A stretch of DNA of 30,594 nucleotides, taken from IMG/VR virus record IMGVR_UViG_3300048833_000102, positions 1-30,594 of that record; one strand, given 5' to 3'. This stretch comes from a virus. The notes under the pieces were generated by a model, which was given only the letters and a program-made list of their open reading frames with translations, was not told where the DNA came from and made no database searches. The translations under genes and the position numbers were made by a program. Shown piece by piece: positions 6,340 through 12,986 of the stretch (position 1 is its first letter; every line of letters begins with the position of its first letter).

Positions 6340-6860
6340 TAACTCCAGAGCGGTTACGCGAGGTGTTGCAGTATGATGCAGAAACGGGCGAGTTCACTTG
6401 GAAAGTTTCTTGTCGGAATAGCTGCAAGCCTGGAAGGGTCGCAGGCCGGATACACAAAGGTTACCGACAAATATGTGTCGGTCGCCGCCTCTATTTTGCG
6501 CACCGCCTGGCGTGGCTATATCAAACCGGAGAATGGCCGAAACACCAAATCGATGACATAAACGGTGTCTCCAGTGACAATCGCTTCTGCAATCTTCGCG
6601 AAGCAACTAACCGGCAGAACCAGAGGAACCGTCGACAGTTGCAGAGCAACACCTCGGGTTTCAAAGGGGTAACACGGACTAAGGGTGGACGCTGGCAGGC
6701 CCAGATAGGGGCGAACGGCCGATCGAATTATCTAGGCCTCTTCGCCACACCAGAAGAGGCCTACGCCAAATATTGCGATGCCGCCGAAAGATTGCACGGA
6801 GCGTTCGCAAACTTGGGTGTGATCTCTAGCGCCCCCTCTACAGAAAAGGGGCGGGGATGA
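6336..6860 (+). CDS. HNH + AP2 homing-endonuclease-like protein with altered HNH motif
   Basis: A 174-residue protein of the free-standing phage HNH_3/AP2 type: an N-terminal recognition part (LREVLQYDAETGEFTW), the HNH core with AHRLAWLY (about residues 56-62) and QIDDINGVSSDNRFCNLREA (71-90), and a C-terminal AP2 DNA-binding domain (SGFKGVTRTKGGRW to about 160). In the usual motif the residue after ID is His; here codon GAC gives Asp at residue 74, one base from CAC. That His is part of the active site, so cleavage may be lost. The related gene at 19552 keeps His. The last 12 residues (ISSAPSTEKGRG) are an added tail. It overlaps both neighbours by ATGA. Confidence 0.85.
   Translation: MITPERLREVLQYDAETGEFTWKVSCRNSCKPGRVAGRIHKGYRQICVGRRLYFAHRLAWLYQTGEWPKHQIDDINGVSSDNRFCNLREATNRQNQRNRRQLQSNTSGFKGVTRTKGGRWQAQIGANGRSNYLGLFATPEEAYAKYCDAAERLHGAFANLGVISSAPSTEKGRG
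6828..6841 (+). repeat. 14-bp near-identical direct repeat, copy 1
   Basis: AGCGCCCCCTCTAC matches 7058-7071 (AGCGCCCCGTCTAC) at 13 of 14 positions. Each copy encodes SAPST near the C-terminus of its own gene. The copies flank the gene at 6857-7090. Confidence 0.6.
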
Positions 6861-7090
6861 TGCGGCGCGCTGAAGGTTTTCGCAACGAAGATGGCACCTA
6901 TGGCTTTTGGGGTGACTGGCAGCGCCTCTGCAAATGCGGCCACCCGCTCGCTGTGCATGTTGCTGGCGGCTTTGAGTGCCTGAACGAAAACAAAGCCGTT
7001 GGCCCAGAATGCACGGGCGAGGCGTGCGATTGCGCAAAGTTTCGGCCGGTCAAATCGAGCGCCCCGTCTACTAATGGAGCGGTGAAGTGA
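6857..7090 (+). CDS. Cys-rich small protein, 77 aa
   Basis: ATGA overlap start with a second ATG one codon later. The body is LCKCGHPLAVHVAGGFECLN and then ECTGEACDCAKFRP, giving seven Cys and two His in about 40 residues. This is a likely zinc-binding miniprotein. It ends SSAPSTNGAVK, and SSAPST also occurs at the end of the HNH gene just upstream. The stop is overlapped by a GTG start (GTGA). No named family. Confidence 0.65.
   Translation: MMRRAEGFRNEDGTYGFWGDWQRLCKCGHPLAVHVAGGFECLNENKAVGPECTGEACDCAKFRPVKSSAPSTNGAVK
7058..7071 (+). repeat. 14-bp near-identical direct repeat, copy 2
   Basis: AGCGCCCCGTCTAC, 13/14 identical to 6828-6841. It lies in the last codons of the Cys-rich 77-residue gene. 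Confidence 0.6.
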
Positions 7091-7365
7091 GCGAGACAGC
7101 CTTATTTGATCGACTTTTTATCGGCGACGGCGAATACGTGCGTGCGGACACTGCAATAAAGACGGTTGGCGCGCTTAACGCCGAGATCGCGTCCCTTCGC
7201 GCTCAACTCGATGAGGCGCGAGCGGCATTTACGCAAATTCGAGAGCACACAAAAAACGTGTTCGATGACGATCTGATTGTTGTGATCGACATGATTGCGG
7301 AAGATTTCCTTGACCCTTCCAAACGCGCACCGCTCCGCGCCCTTCTTTCGGAGAGCAAGACATGA
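7087..7365 (+). CDS. Hypothetical coiled-coil protein, 92 aa (GTG start)
   Basis: The start is GTG at 7087 in a GTGA overlap with the previous stop; no nearer ATG exists in frame. The central helix, VGALNAEIASLRAQLDEARA, has clear heptad spacing. A second part, FDDDLIVVIDMIAEDFLDP, is acidic and hydrophobic. The overall layout resembles small early phage proteins with one coiled coil. The stop overlaps the next start by ATGA. Confidence 0.65.
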   Translation: MSETALFDRLFIGDGEYVRADTAIKTVGALNAEIASLRAQLDEARAAFTQIREHTKNVFDDDLIVVIDMIAEDFLDPSKRAPLRALLSESKT

Positions 7366-7607
7366 GCAGCGCTGACGACTTCCCCCATTTCGACACAACT
7401 CCGAGCACTCCAAACGCACCGCCCGAGGTGGCGCGAGAAAAAGCCGCCGAACTCTTGGCACTTAAAGAGCCGAACCCACGCCATCGGGAGCAAGACGTGC
7501 GGCGCTGGCGATCGGAATACCTCGACACCTATTCGAGCTTGGGTGTTCGCGGATTCCAGTTGCCATATGACACGCGCAAGCCGGTTACTCGCGAATATTT
7601 GGGCTGA
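7362..7607 (+). CDS. Hypothetical protein, 81 aa
   Basis: ATGA overlap start. The N-terminal third is Pro/Thr-rich and probably disordered (FDTTPSTPNAPPEVAREKAA). The rest is basic, with RHREQDVRRWRSEYLDTY and LPYDTRKPVTREYLG. No recognisable domain. Confidence 0.6.
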   Translation: MSSADDFPHFDTTPSTPNAPPEVAREKAAELLALKEPNPRHREQDVRRWRSEYLDTYSSLGVRGFQLPYDTRKPVTREYLG

Positions 7608-7612
7608 TAAAA

Positions 7613-7933
7613 ATGACCGATCTCCCCACACTCAAATCTTTGCGTCAGCGCGATGATATCGTTGCTCTGCGGCTTTACCGGATCGCACGCGAAAAACTTA
7701 TCGCCTGCGATGTCGTCCAATTCCGGAATGGCTGGACTGCTATCGATACCGTCCTGCGCCGCGCATCCGTGGCTGGACGTGTCGAAGTGGACGGCGAAAT
7801 CAAGAACCATTTTGCTGATCTTCTAAGCGACAACGGCGACTTGGTCGAAACCGTGGCGCTCGACAGCCGATCCTACGCCGCCCTCAAAAACCGCTGGGCG
7901 CGTTGCAAGATTGACCGGGAGCTTCACCCATGA
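7613..7933 (+). CDS. Hypothetical protein, 106 aa
   Basis: The ATG at 7613 comes five bases after the previous stop, with no strong ribosome-binding site visible. The N-terminal helices (LKSLRQRDDIVALRLYRIA) and the later segment ALDSRSYAALKNRWARCK are basic. No domain recognised. Its stop overlaps the start of a 21-codon reading frame (ATGA at 7930). Confidence 0.6.
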   Translation: MTDLPTLKSLRQRDDIVALRLYRIAREKLIACDVVQFRNGWTAIDTVLRRASVAGRVEVDGEIKNHFADLLSDNGDLVETVALDSRSYAALKNRWARCKIDRELHP

Positions 7934-7995
7934 ACCTCGAATCCCTCCGCTCCCTACAGAAGCGCTTACGTGAGGCGAAAAATGACAGCAAGTGA
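7930..7995 (+). CDS. 21-residue peptide, possible gene remnant
   Basis: ATG at 7930 in an ATGA overlap, with GGGAG eight bases upstream. The product reads MNLESLRSLQKRLREAKND and ends SK. Its start resembles, from memory, the N-terminus of a longer small phage protein, after which the frame stops. It may be a truncated gene or a coupling leader for the gene at 7982, whose start lies inside it. Confidence 0.35.
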   Translation: MNLESLRSLQKRLREAKNDSK

Positions 7996-8407
7996 AATGG
8001 TTCAAGCTGACGCCGGTGCACCTGCTCTGTCCGAGAAAGTCAACGGTGCAGGGGAGATGCGGCGCTGGCCTGATTACATCTATGATCCAGATGATTGGGA
8101 ATATACGTGCAATTGGGATGACGTCACATATCTCACGGAGGACGCGGATATTTTTATCGGTGATATCCGTGAGTTTGCAACATTGACCGAAGGTCCGAGG
8201 ATCTATGCGACGCTCGTCCCTCTCTCGTTCGATGAGAACGGGGACGCTGACGAAACAGAAATTCAATGGTTCTGGACACGCGAAGAAGCCCAGGCAGCCA
8301 CCAATCGCCAACCCGCCTGTGCTGAGTTGAATTTCTCGAACGACGCAGAGCGCGATGGCGTCAGCTTGAACCAATCACTTCATCACACCCAGTCTAAGGA
8401 AGGGTAG
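7982..8407 (+). CDS. Hypothetical acidic protein, 141 aa
   Basis: The ATG at 7982 follows TGAGGCG at 7971-7977. The in-frame start at 7970 is less likely because it overlaps that site. The protein is strongly acidic and aromatic-rich in its middle (YIYDPDDWEYTCNWDDVTYL, then ENGDADETEIQWFWT). There is no metal-binding cluster or membrane segment. High negative charge is the only striking property; function unknown. Confidence 0.6.
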   Translation: MTASEMVQADAGAPALSEKVNGAGEMRRWPDYIYDPDDWEYTCNWDDVTYLTEDADIFIGDIREFATLTEGPRIYATLVPLSFDENGDADETEIQWFWTREEAQAATNRQPACAELNFSNDAERDGVSLNQSLHHTQSKEG

Positions 8408-8410
8408 AGA

Positions 8411-8647
8411 ATGGCATTCAACGCTCGATTTTTAGTAGAGAACCCCGACGACATCATCTTCACGATGAAGATAACGATGACGGCCAGAGAGTGGTGCGAT
8501 CTCCGCGACGCGATGCAGAAGGATAGTAGCTATAGCGATGGCGGTTATCTCGTGACGCGTCTCTCGCAGAGAATAACGGATCTGTTGGCGGACGCTCGCA
8601 AGACATTCTGGAAAAGCGACGACGAGCCAGAGCCGGTGAAGGACTAA
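8411..8647 (+). CDS. Hypothetical protein, 78 aa
   Basis: The ATG at 8411 follows GGAAGGG at 8399-8405. The sequence contains FTMKITMTAREWCDLRDAM and a helix, VTRLSQRITDLLADARKTF, ending in an acidic tail. I recall similar short phage proteins in which a beta strand is followed by AREW...LRDAL, but no function is attached to them. Confidence 0.65.
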   Translation: MAFNARFLVENPDDIIFTMKITMTAREWCDLRDAMQKDSSYSDGGYLVTRLSQRITDLLADARKTFWKSDDEPEPVKD

Positions 8648-8652
8648 GCCCA

Positions 8653-8985
8653 ATGCAAGAAGCGACGATAGTAGAACGACTACGCGGCCTTGGCCGAACG
8701 GAGGACGATCAAACGTTGATAGTCTCAACCAAAGGCAATCATACGTCGATCCTATCGAAAATTGATCACGAAGCCGCCTCTCTCATCGAGCGCCAGCAGC
8801 AAGTCATAGACCTACTGATGAAAGCGGTAGAGCCGTTTGCTGAGCAGTGTGACGTCGTTATCGAGAGGGTGTGTCCGGAGATCATTTTAATCATCGAAGT
8901 ACGGGTCATGGATCTCCGTCGTGCTCGTGAAGCAAAGGTAGAAGCAGAACGTATTTTGAATTCAACACCGAGCACGGCTCTTTGA
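8653..8985 (+). CDS. Hypothetical protein, 110 aa
   Basis: The ATG at 8653 has AAGGA about ten bases upstream. The protein is mainly helical: EATIVERLRGLG, HEAASLIERQQQVIDLLMKA, and a C-terminal RRAREAKVEAERIL. The IERQQQVIDLLMKAVEP stretch is typical of small phage proteins with one amphipathic helix. The moderately hydrophobic stretch CPEIILIIEVRVM is too short for a confident membrane span. Confidence 0.6.
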   Translation: MQEATIVERLRGLGRTEDDQTLIVSTKGNHTSILSKIDHEAASLIERQQQVIDLLMKAVEPFAEQCDVVIERVCPEIILIIEVRVMDLRRAREAKVEAERILNSTPSTAL

Positions 8986-9021
8986 GCCGCAAGTGCGATC
9001 ACCATTTCAGCGGAGGGTTTG

Positions 9022-9357
9022 ATGAGAGGAATTTCGATTTCCGAGAATGACGCAAAAGCCGTCGCTCAGATCCTTCGTGAGGATTGTGGGTGGTTCGCTG
9101 ACGATCGCGACGAGTGGGAATTCGTCCACCATGTGACGAAGGGCTGTGACGAGTATCGCTTCATTGGCGCGCTCGGCTTCGGCGGAAAATTTCGCAACAA
9201 CGGCAATCGCGACGATACACCGTATGTCGATTTCTACCCGGAAGACGCAACGCCAGAGCGAGAGCGCCGAGCACTTCGTGCGAACAAAAAACTTGCCGAA
9301 CTATTCCGGCGACAGGGTGAACGCACACACGAGCATTCGGACAAGGACAGTGGTTGA
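9022..9357 (+). CDS. Hypothetical protein, 111 aa
   Basis: The ATG at 9022 is placed by GGAGGG at 9012-9017; a TTG one codon earlier is less likely. It begins MRGISISENDAKAVAQIL and has a mixed charged body (CGWFADDRDEWEFVHHVTKG, later DDTPYVDFYPED). The C-terminal helix, ERRALRANKKLAELFRRQ, is basic. No domain recognised. The 58-base gap to the excisionase gene holds only that gene's AAGGGGAG ribosome-binding site. Confidence 0.6.
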   Translation: MRGISISENDAKAVAQILREDCGWFADDRDEWEFVHHVTKGCDEYRFIGALGFGGKFRNNGNRDDTPYVDFYPEDATPERERRALRANKKLAELFRRQGERTHEHSDKDSG

Positions 9358-9415
9358 AACCAATTCACTACACCACTCACATCCAGGACTTGAGAGGGAG
9401 AAGGAGTAAGGGGAG

Positions 9416-9682
9416 ATGACGAAATCTCGCGCTGATCGCCTGAGCAGATTGCCGGCCAATCTGGCGCCGCGCGGGTTGTCGCGCGAGGAAGCCGCGACTT
9501 ACATCGGCATAAGTCCCGGTAAGTTCGACAAAATGGTCGATGACGGATTAATGCCGAAGCCCAAACCTATAGGGGGCCGCCGCGTCTGGGATCTTCGCAA
9601 GCTTGACTCTTACTTCGATGCTCTGCCCGATACCGATGGGCAGGGCGACGATGAGAATCAGTGGAGGCACGTCGCCGTATGA
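9416..9682 (+). CDS. xis: AlpA/excisionase-type helix-turn-helix protein
   Basis: An 88-residue protein with AAGGGGAG just before its ATG. It carries a winged helix-turn-helix of the MerR/HTH_17 class: LSREEAATYIGISPGKFDKM (helix-turn-helix, about residues 19-38), VDDGLMPKPKPIGGRRVWD (wing) and LRKLDSYFDALP. Proteins of this class immediately upstream of tyrosine integrases act as excisionases or directionality factors, and some as AlpA-like regulators. The four-base ATGA overlap with the integrase supports a joint role. Direction of control cannot be seen from sequence. Confidence 0.8.
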   Translation: MTKSRADRLSRLPANLAPRGLSREEAATYIGISPGKFDKMVDDGLMPKPKPIGGRRVWDLRKLDSYFDALPDTDGQGDDENQWRHVAV

Positions 9683-10788
9683 CGGGGGGTCATATGCTGA
9701 CGATCAAGCTACGCTACATCCTGCAGGATACCGACCGACACGGGAATGTGCGCATTTATTTTCGCAAACGTGGCCAACCCATGGTTCGGCTGCGAGAGTC
9801 GCTCGGTAGCGCAGAGTTTATGGCGCACTATCAGCGGTGCATGCGAGGCGAGAGCGAAGAACAAACCCACGCAAGACTTCCCGCAAGCAAGCCGTCTCCC
9901 GGTTCATTCCGCGCCCTGTGTATCGAATACTTTTCGTCGGTTGATTTCACGCAATTGGACGTTACGACCCAGGGCCGCCGCCGTCGCATATTCGATGAGA
10001 TGTTCGCGGAACCAATAGCCCCGAACTCGAACCGATTGTTTGGCGATATGCCGATATCGGACTTGACCTCCAAAGCCGTGCGTGTACTCCGCGATCGGAA
10101 GGCGACGACGCCGGAATCTGCCAACATGCGGCTGAAGGCGCTCCGCGGCATCTTCAAATGGGCGCTGAAGGTCGAGTGCAAAGACGTTAAATCGAACCCT
10201 GTCCGCGATATCGAAAAGCTGAAATCCTTCTCGGATGGGTTCTATGCGTGGACCGTCGACGATGTCGCACAATATGAAAAGCGGCACGCCATCGGCACGA
10301 AAGCTCGGTTAGCAGAATCTCTGATGCTCTTTACTGGCGTCCGGCGGTCGGATGTCGTGAGGCTCGGCAAGCAGCACGTCAAAGACGGGTGGCTTCATTT
10401 TACCGCGTTCAAAGGACGGCGCCGAAGTCCATCCCGCCTTTCTCTACCGATACTTCCGGAACTCCAGCGCATCATAGACCGCAGTCCCTGCGGAGATCTC
10501 ACGTTCCTCGTGAACGATTATGGAAAGCCATTCACGGCCAAGGGTTTTGGCAACCGAATGAAAAAGTGGTGCTTGGAAGCTGACCTGCCGGAGTGCTCAT
10601 CACATGGCCTGCGCAAGGTCGGCGCCACCATCGCCGCGGAGAATGGCGCGACCGACCATCAGCTGATGGCAATCTTCGGATGGAAGTCTATTGCCGAAGC
10701 GCAGCGATATACGAAGAAGGCTAGGCAGGAACGTCTGGCTGGGTCCGGCATGCACCTGCTGCGCAGAAGGAAAGAGAAACAAAAGTGA
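9679..10788 (+). CDS. int: Tyrosine-recombinase integrase
   Basis: A 369-residue integrase; the ATG at 9679 overlaps the excisionase stop, and the longer frame from 9661 is less likely. Residues about 75-170 form the core-binding domain (a SAM-like helical fold, with RALCIEYFSSVDF). The catalytic domain shows Arg in LFTGVRRSDVV (R222), HGLRK (H309 and R312), GWKS (W335, in the His/Trp position) and the nucleophile Tyr in AQRYTKKA (Y344). All expected residues are present, so it should be active. It would join attP to a bacterial attB site. It is the last plus-strand early gene, and late genes converge on it. Confidence 0.92.
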   Translation: MTGGHMLTIKLRYILQDTDRHGNVRIYFRKRGQPMVRLRESLGSAEFMAHYQRCMRGESEEQTHARLPASKPSPGSFRALCIEYFSSVDFTQLDVTTQGRRRRIFDEMFAEPIAPNSNRLFGDMPISDLTSKAVRVLRDRKATTPESANMRLKALRGIFKWALKVECKDVKSNPVRDIEKLKSFSDGFYAWTVDDVAQYEKRHAIGTKARLAESLMLFTGVRRSDVVRLGKQHVKDGWLHFTAFKGRRRSPSRLSLPILPELQRIIDRSPCGDLTFLVNDYGKPFTAKGFGNRMKKWCLEADLPECSSHGLRKVGATIAAENGATDHQLMAIFGWKSIAEAQRYTKKARQERLAGSGMHLLRRRKEKQK

Positions 10789-10977
10789 CTCACCTTTTGG
10801 TGGGGTGTCATCAAGTGCGACTTAAAAGATGTATTTACCGAATTAAATCAACGCCATTGCTTAATGGTGGTGTTCCCCTACGGGGCGCCAATTTTCAATA
10901 AAAACATAGCTTTATCGCTCGGTGCGACCGGTTTCTTGCCCAGTGTTTTGTGCTGTTTCTCATGGGCGAGTGTCGCA
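10789..10977 (+). other. Convergent intergenic region, possible attP/terminator zone
   Basis: A 189-base gap between integrase (plus) and the last late gene (minus). Short inverted repeats are present: CCATT/AATGG at 10854-10867 with a 4-base loop and CCCC/GGGG at 10875-10885. AAGTGCGACTT at 10814-10824 is also palindromic. The stretch 10886-10914 is AT-rich. A phage attachment site commonly lies next to the integrase, but no core can be identified without the host junction. No stem is followed by a convincing T-run on either strand. Confidence 0.4.
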
Positions 10978-11052
10978 CTAAACCACCACAATGAACGTCG
11001 CTATGGCGAGGCAGACGCAGAACACCCTCGTCCCAGGGCAGAGCGCAGCCAT
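10978..11052 (-). CDS. 24-residue hydrophobic peptide after the holin-like gene
   Basis: The ATG at 11052-11050 shares one base with the stop of the upstream gene (TGATG). The product is MAALCPGTRVFCVCLAIATF and then IVVV, a single hydrophobic helix with three cysteines. The frame extends upstream to 11346, but that part reads as a shadow of the gene at 11052-11306. Its position at the end of a lysis block suggests a small membrane partner of the holin. This is inference from position and hydrophobicity only. Confidence 0.3.
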   Translation of the reverse strand: MAALCPGTRVFCVCLAIATFIVVV

Positions 11053-11306
11053 CACCTGCTGCCATAGAGCTTGACCAGGGAAGCTGCGAGGGTCGTCCAT
11101 CCGATCTTGTCCGCGATCGCGGCCAGCACCATCACCACCCCAGCCGAGGCCATCATGAGATCGCGCGGGTTCCACCGCCGGCCGTCGTCTTTGGGGGCCG
11201 TAGTCTTGGCTCCAAGCTGCCGGACCCGGCACTCGAGGCGGATAAGCCGACGCTCGATAGCCAGCATCCATTGCCAGTTCGGCGGCAACTCTGGAGAGTT
11301 GTGCAT
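11052..11306 (-). CDS. Holin-like small membrane protein, 84 aa
   Basis: An 84-residue protein with an N-terminal amphipathic basic helix (NWQWMLAIERRLIRLECRVR), a polar linker (AKTTAPKDDGRRWNP) and one C-terminal hydrophobic segment (LMMASAGVVMVLAAIADKIG), ending LVKLYGSR. One membrane span with a cytoplasmic helix and a basic tail fits a small holin. It lies in the late operon beyond the endolysin and spanins, and no better holin candidate is on the minus strand. A stem-loop (CGTTCC/GGAACG, 11321-11339) precedes it. Nothing here proves pore formation. It could be another membrane protein. Confidence 0.5.
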   Translation of the reverse strand: MHNSPELPPNWQWMLAIERRLIRLECRVRQLGAKTTAPKDDGRRWNPRDLMMASAGVVMVLAAIADKIGWTTLAASLVKLYGSR

Positions 11307-11345
11307 CTGTCATTTGCTTTCGTTCCGGTTGTTGGAACGCGGGCA

Positions 11346-12755
11346 CTAGTAGTTCAGGAGAGCGTTACGGGGTTCGTCTTGATAGGGTGCAAGAGCGTTG
11401 CCCCAGATCGAGGGGAGGTTGTCGGAGTACAGTGTAAGGTTGGGCGTATCCGACTTCCGAGATGCTCGCGACCGCAACGCGCGGTTAAACATTAGCGCCT
11501 GATCGTCAAAGTTCCCAACGCCCATCCGCGCGAAGGCATCACGCATCATTTCTGGATCGCGCTTGGCATAGAGGTTCATGAAATCCTGCGTCATGCTCGT
11601 GTCTCCGGGATGAAGGATAGCCCCGGCGCTCTTCAGATCGTTTTCCGCCACGTCGAGCAAACTGGAAGCGATACCTTTTCCCTTATGTCCTTCATTCACT
11701 TCGATGCGGGTAATAGTTCCCGCAAGAGGCTGCGCGCGCTCCAGCTTCTCGAAGCTGCTCGCGGTCGCCATATCGAACGGCGTCGGTGACAGCCTCCTTG
11801 GCGCATCAATCATTAAACTGGCTATGGGGTCGCTGCCGTTGAAAAGATCATACTTCATGCCTCCCCTGTTGGATGTGGCGGAACGCCGGAGATCAAAATC
11901 GCCCAGCGTCTCCGTTGGCTTGTCTTTTGCAATTTGATTGTACGACCTTGCAACGGCCTCATCCGGATAGCGCCAGTCTCTATACCTGGCCTGAAGATTA
12001 TCTCGTGCTCCTGCGATCGCGCTTCCAAAAAGGGAGGGCTTTCCGGTGTCGGAGTAGAGGGTTTCACCCGTCAAAGGTGATGAGACTGTCCCTCGTTTCA
12101 AAGCAACGACGGTATCGGCTGGCGCAACAGAGCCAGGCGCCCCGAGATGGTCGGTGACGTTCTTGATGACGAGGCCGTCGTGACCTGCATCCCGCGCCCA
12201 ATAGGTCAGAGCGTTTGAATCGATCCAGTTCCCGTTGAAAGGGATGTCATTCCAGGCACGGCCCTGTGCATCGACGACCATGGGATTGACGAAGTTGGCT
12301 TGCGCAGGAGAAACCGACCCAACACCCGGCCCATCGGGAACCATTCCGGCGTAGGTCCCTGCGACCTCTGGAGATGACGACATGAAGAGCGGACGATCGG
12401 TCGGAAACAGACCGTCGGCGTTCGGTGCGCCGCGGTACATGGCATAAGGCGCTTCGCGAGCGGCTTCCGGCGCTGCCTTCGCGGCCGCCCCTTTCATCAG
12501 TCGTCCCGGGTTCATTGCGTTCCCGCCGTACATCGACAGAAGCCCCGTCAGAACGTCCTCCCGATTTTGCGCGTTGTCAGGATTGGGGATACCTAACCGT
12601 CCGTCTGGAAATCTGCTGTTCTCAGCCAAGCGCATGAGGGCGTTGATCGGCTCTTGGATCATTCCAGGCACAGCAAGCCCGAGAGATTCCGTTCCGTCCG
12701 GGTTTGCATAGGTCCCGAACGGCAAAAACGACATGCGATAGGTTGGCTCTGCCAT
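11346..12755 (-). CDS. Polyvalent-type protein: ADP-ribosyltransferase-like + GNAT-like domains
   Basis: A 469-residue late protein; the ATG at 12755 follows GAGG with good spacing, and a GTG sits one codon earlier. Residues 1-100 are a Pro/Gly-rich leader (FLPFGTYANPDG, then LAVPGMIQEPINALMRL). Residues about 105-222 resemble the ART fold of phage polyvalent proteins: MYRG, FMSSSPEVAGTYAG, ANFVNPMVVDAQGRAWNDIP and GHDGLVIKNVTDH. Residues about 300-430 contain a GNAT-like acetyl-CoA motif (ITRIEVNEGHKGKGIASSLL) with flanking helices. Each half ends in a similar tag: TLYSDTGKPSLFGSAIA and TLYSDNLPSIWGNALA. ART domains transfer ADP-ribose from NAD+ and GNATs transfer acetyl groups. Lying between spanins and holin, it may be packaged and injected as an effector. 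Targets unknown. Confidence 0.65.
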   Translation of the reverse strand: MAEPTYRMSFLPFGTYANPDGTESLGLAVPGMIQEPINALMRLAENSRFPDGRLGIPNPDNAQNREDVLTGLLSMYGGNAMNPGRLMKGAAAKAAPEAAREAPYAMYRGAPNADGLFPTDRPLFMSSSPEVAGTYAGMVPDGPGVGSVSPAQANFVNPMVVDAQGRAWNDIPFNGNWIDSNALTYWARDAGHDGLVIKNVTDHLGAPGSVAPADTVVALKRGTVSSPLTGETLYSDTGKPSLFGSAIAGARDNLQARYRDWRYPDEAVARSYNQIAKDKPTETLGDFDLRRSATSNRGGMKYDLFNGSDPIASLMIDAPRRLSPTPFDMATASSFEKLERAQPLAGTITRIEVNEGHKGKGIASSLLDVAENDLKSAGAILHPGDTSMTQDFMNLYAKRDPEMMRDAFARMGVGNFDDQALMFNRALRSRASRKSDTPNLTLYSDNLPSIWGNALAPYQDEPRNALLNY

Positions 12756-12764
12756 CACTCAACC

Positions 12765-12986
12765 TCACGAGTTCGGGCAAATGGCGTCGAAGACTTTGTT
12801 GTGAGCGACGACCGCGCGCTTCGTCGGCTCAGTGTCCGCCTTGCTCCAGCCTATGGGCTTGAAGGACCGGCAGCCGGAATCGACCGGCACGCTCGAGCAG
12901 CCGCTAATCCCTACGGTAGCGATCAGTAAGCCTGTCAGCAGGAAGGGTTTCGACCGAGCGGCGAGCGGCTTGGGCTTTTTCGACAT
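12765..12986 (-). CDS. Rz1: Rz1-like outer-membrane spanin lipoprotein (nested)
   Basis: A 73-residue lipoprotein. The basic N-terminus and hydrophobic segment FLLTGLLIATVGISGC carry a lipobox (ISGC), giving lipid attachment at Cys30. The mature part has SVPVDSGCRSFKPIGWSK and KRAVVAHNKVFDAICPN, a pattern I recall from alphaproteobacterial Rz1-like proteins. Its start lies inside the Rz gene in another frame (83-base overlap), the classic overlapping spanin arrangement. With Rz it would fuse inner and outer membranes in the last step of lysis. Confidence 0.8.
   Translation of the reverse strand: MSKKPKPLAARSKPFLLTGLLIATVGISGCSSVPVDSGCRSFKPIGWSKADTEPTKRAVVAHNKVFDAICPNS

Noticed and set aside
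10865-10890. tRNA 3' end or tRNA-derived attP core near the CCCC/GGGG repeat
   Set aside because: No T-arm or acceptor pairing could be built around it, so no tRNA or att core is claimed.
10978-11346. 122-codon minus frame covering the holin-like gene
   Set aside because: Its middle is Arg/Gly/Asp-rich shadow sequence, while the other frame gives a coherent amphipathic helix and membrane segment. Only the last 24 codons were kept as a tentative peptide.
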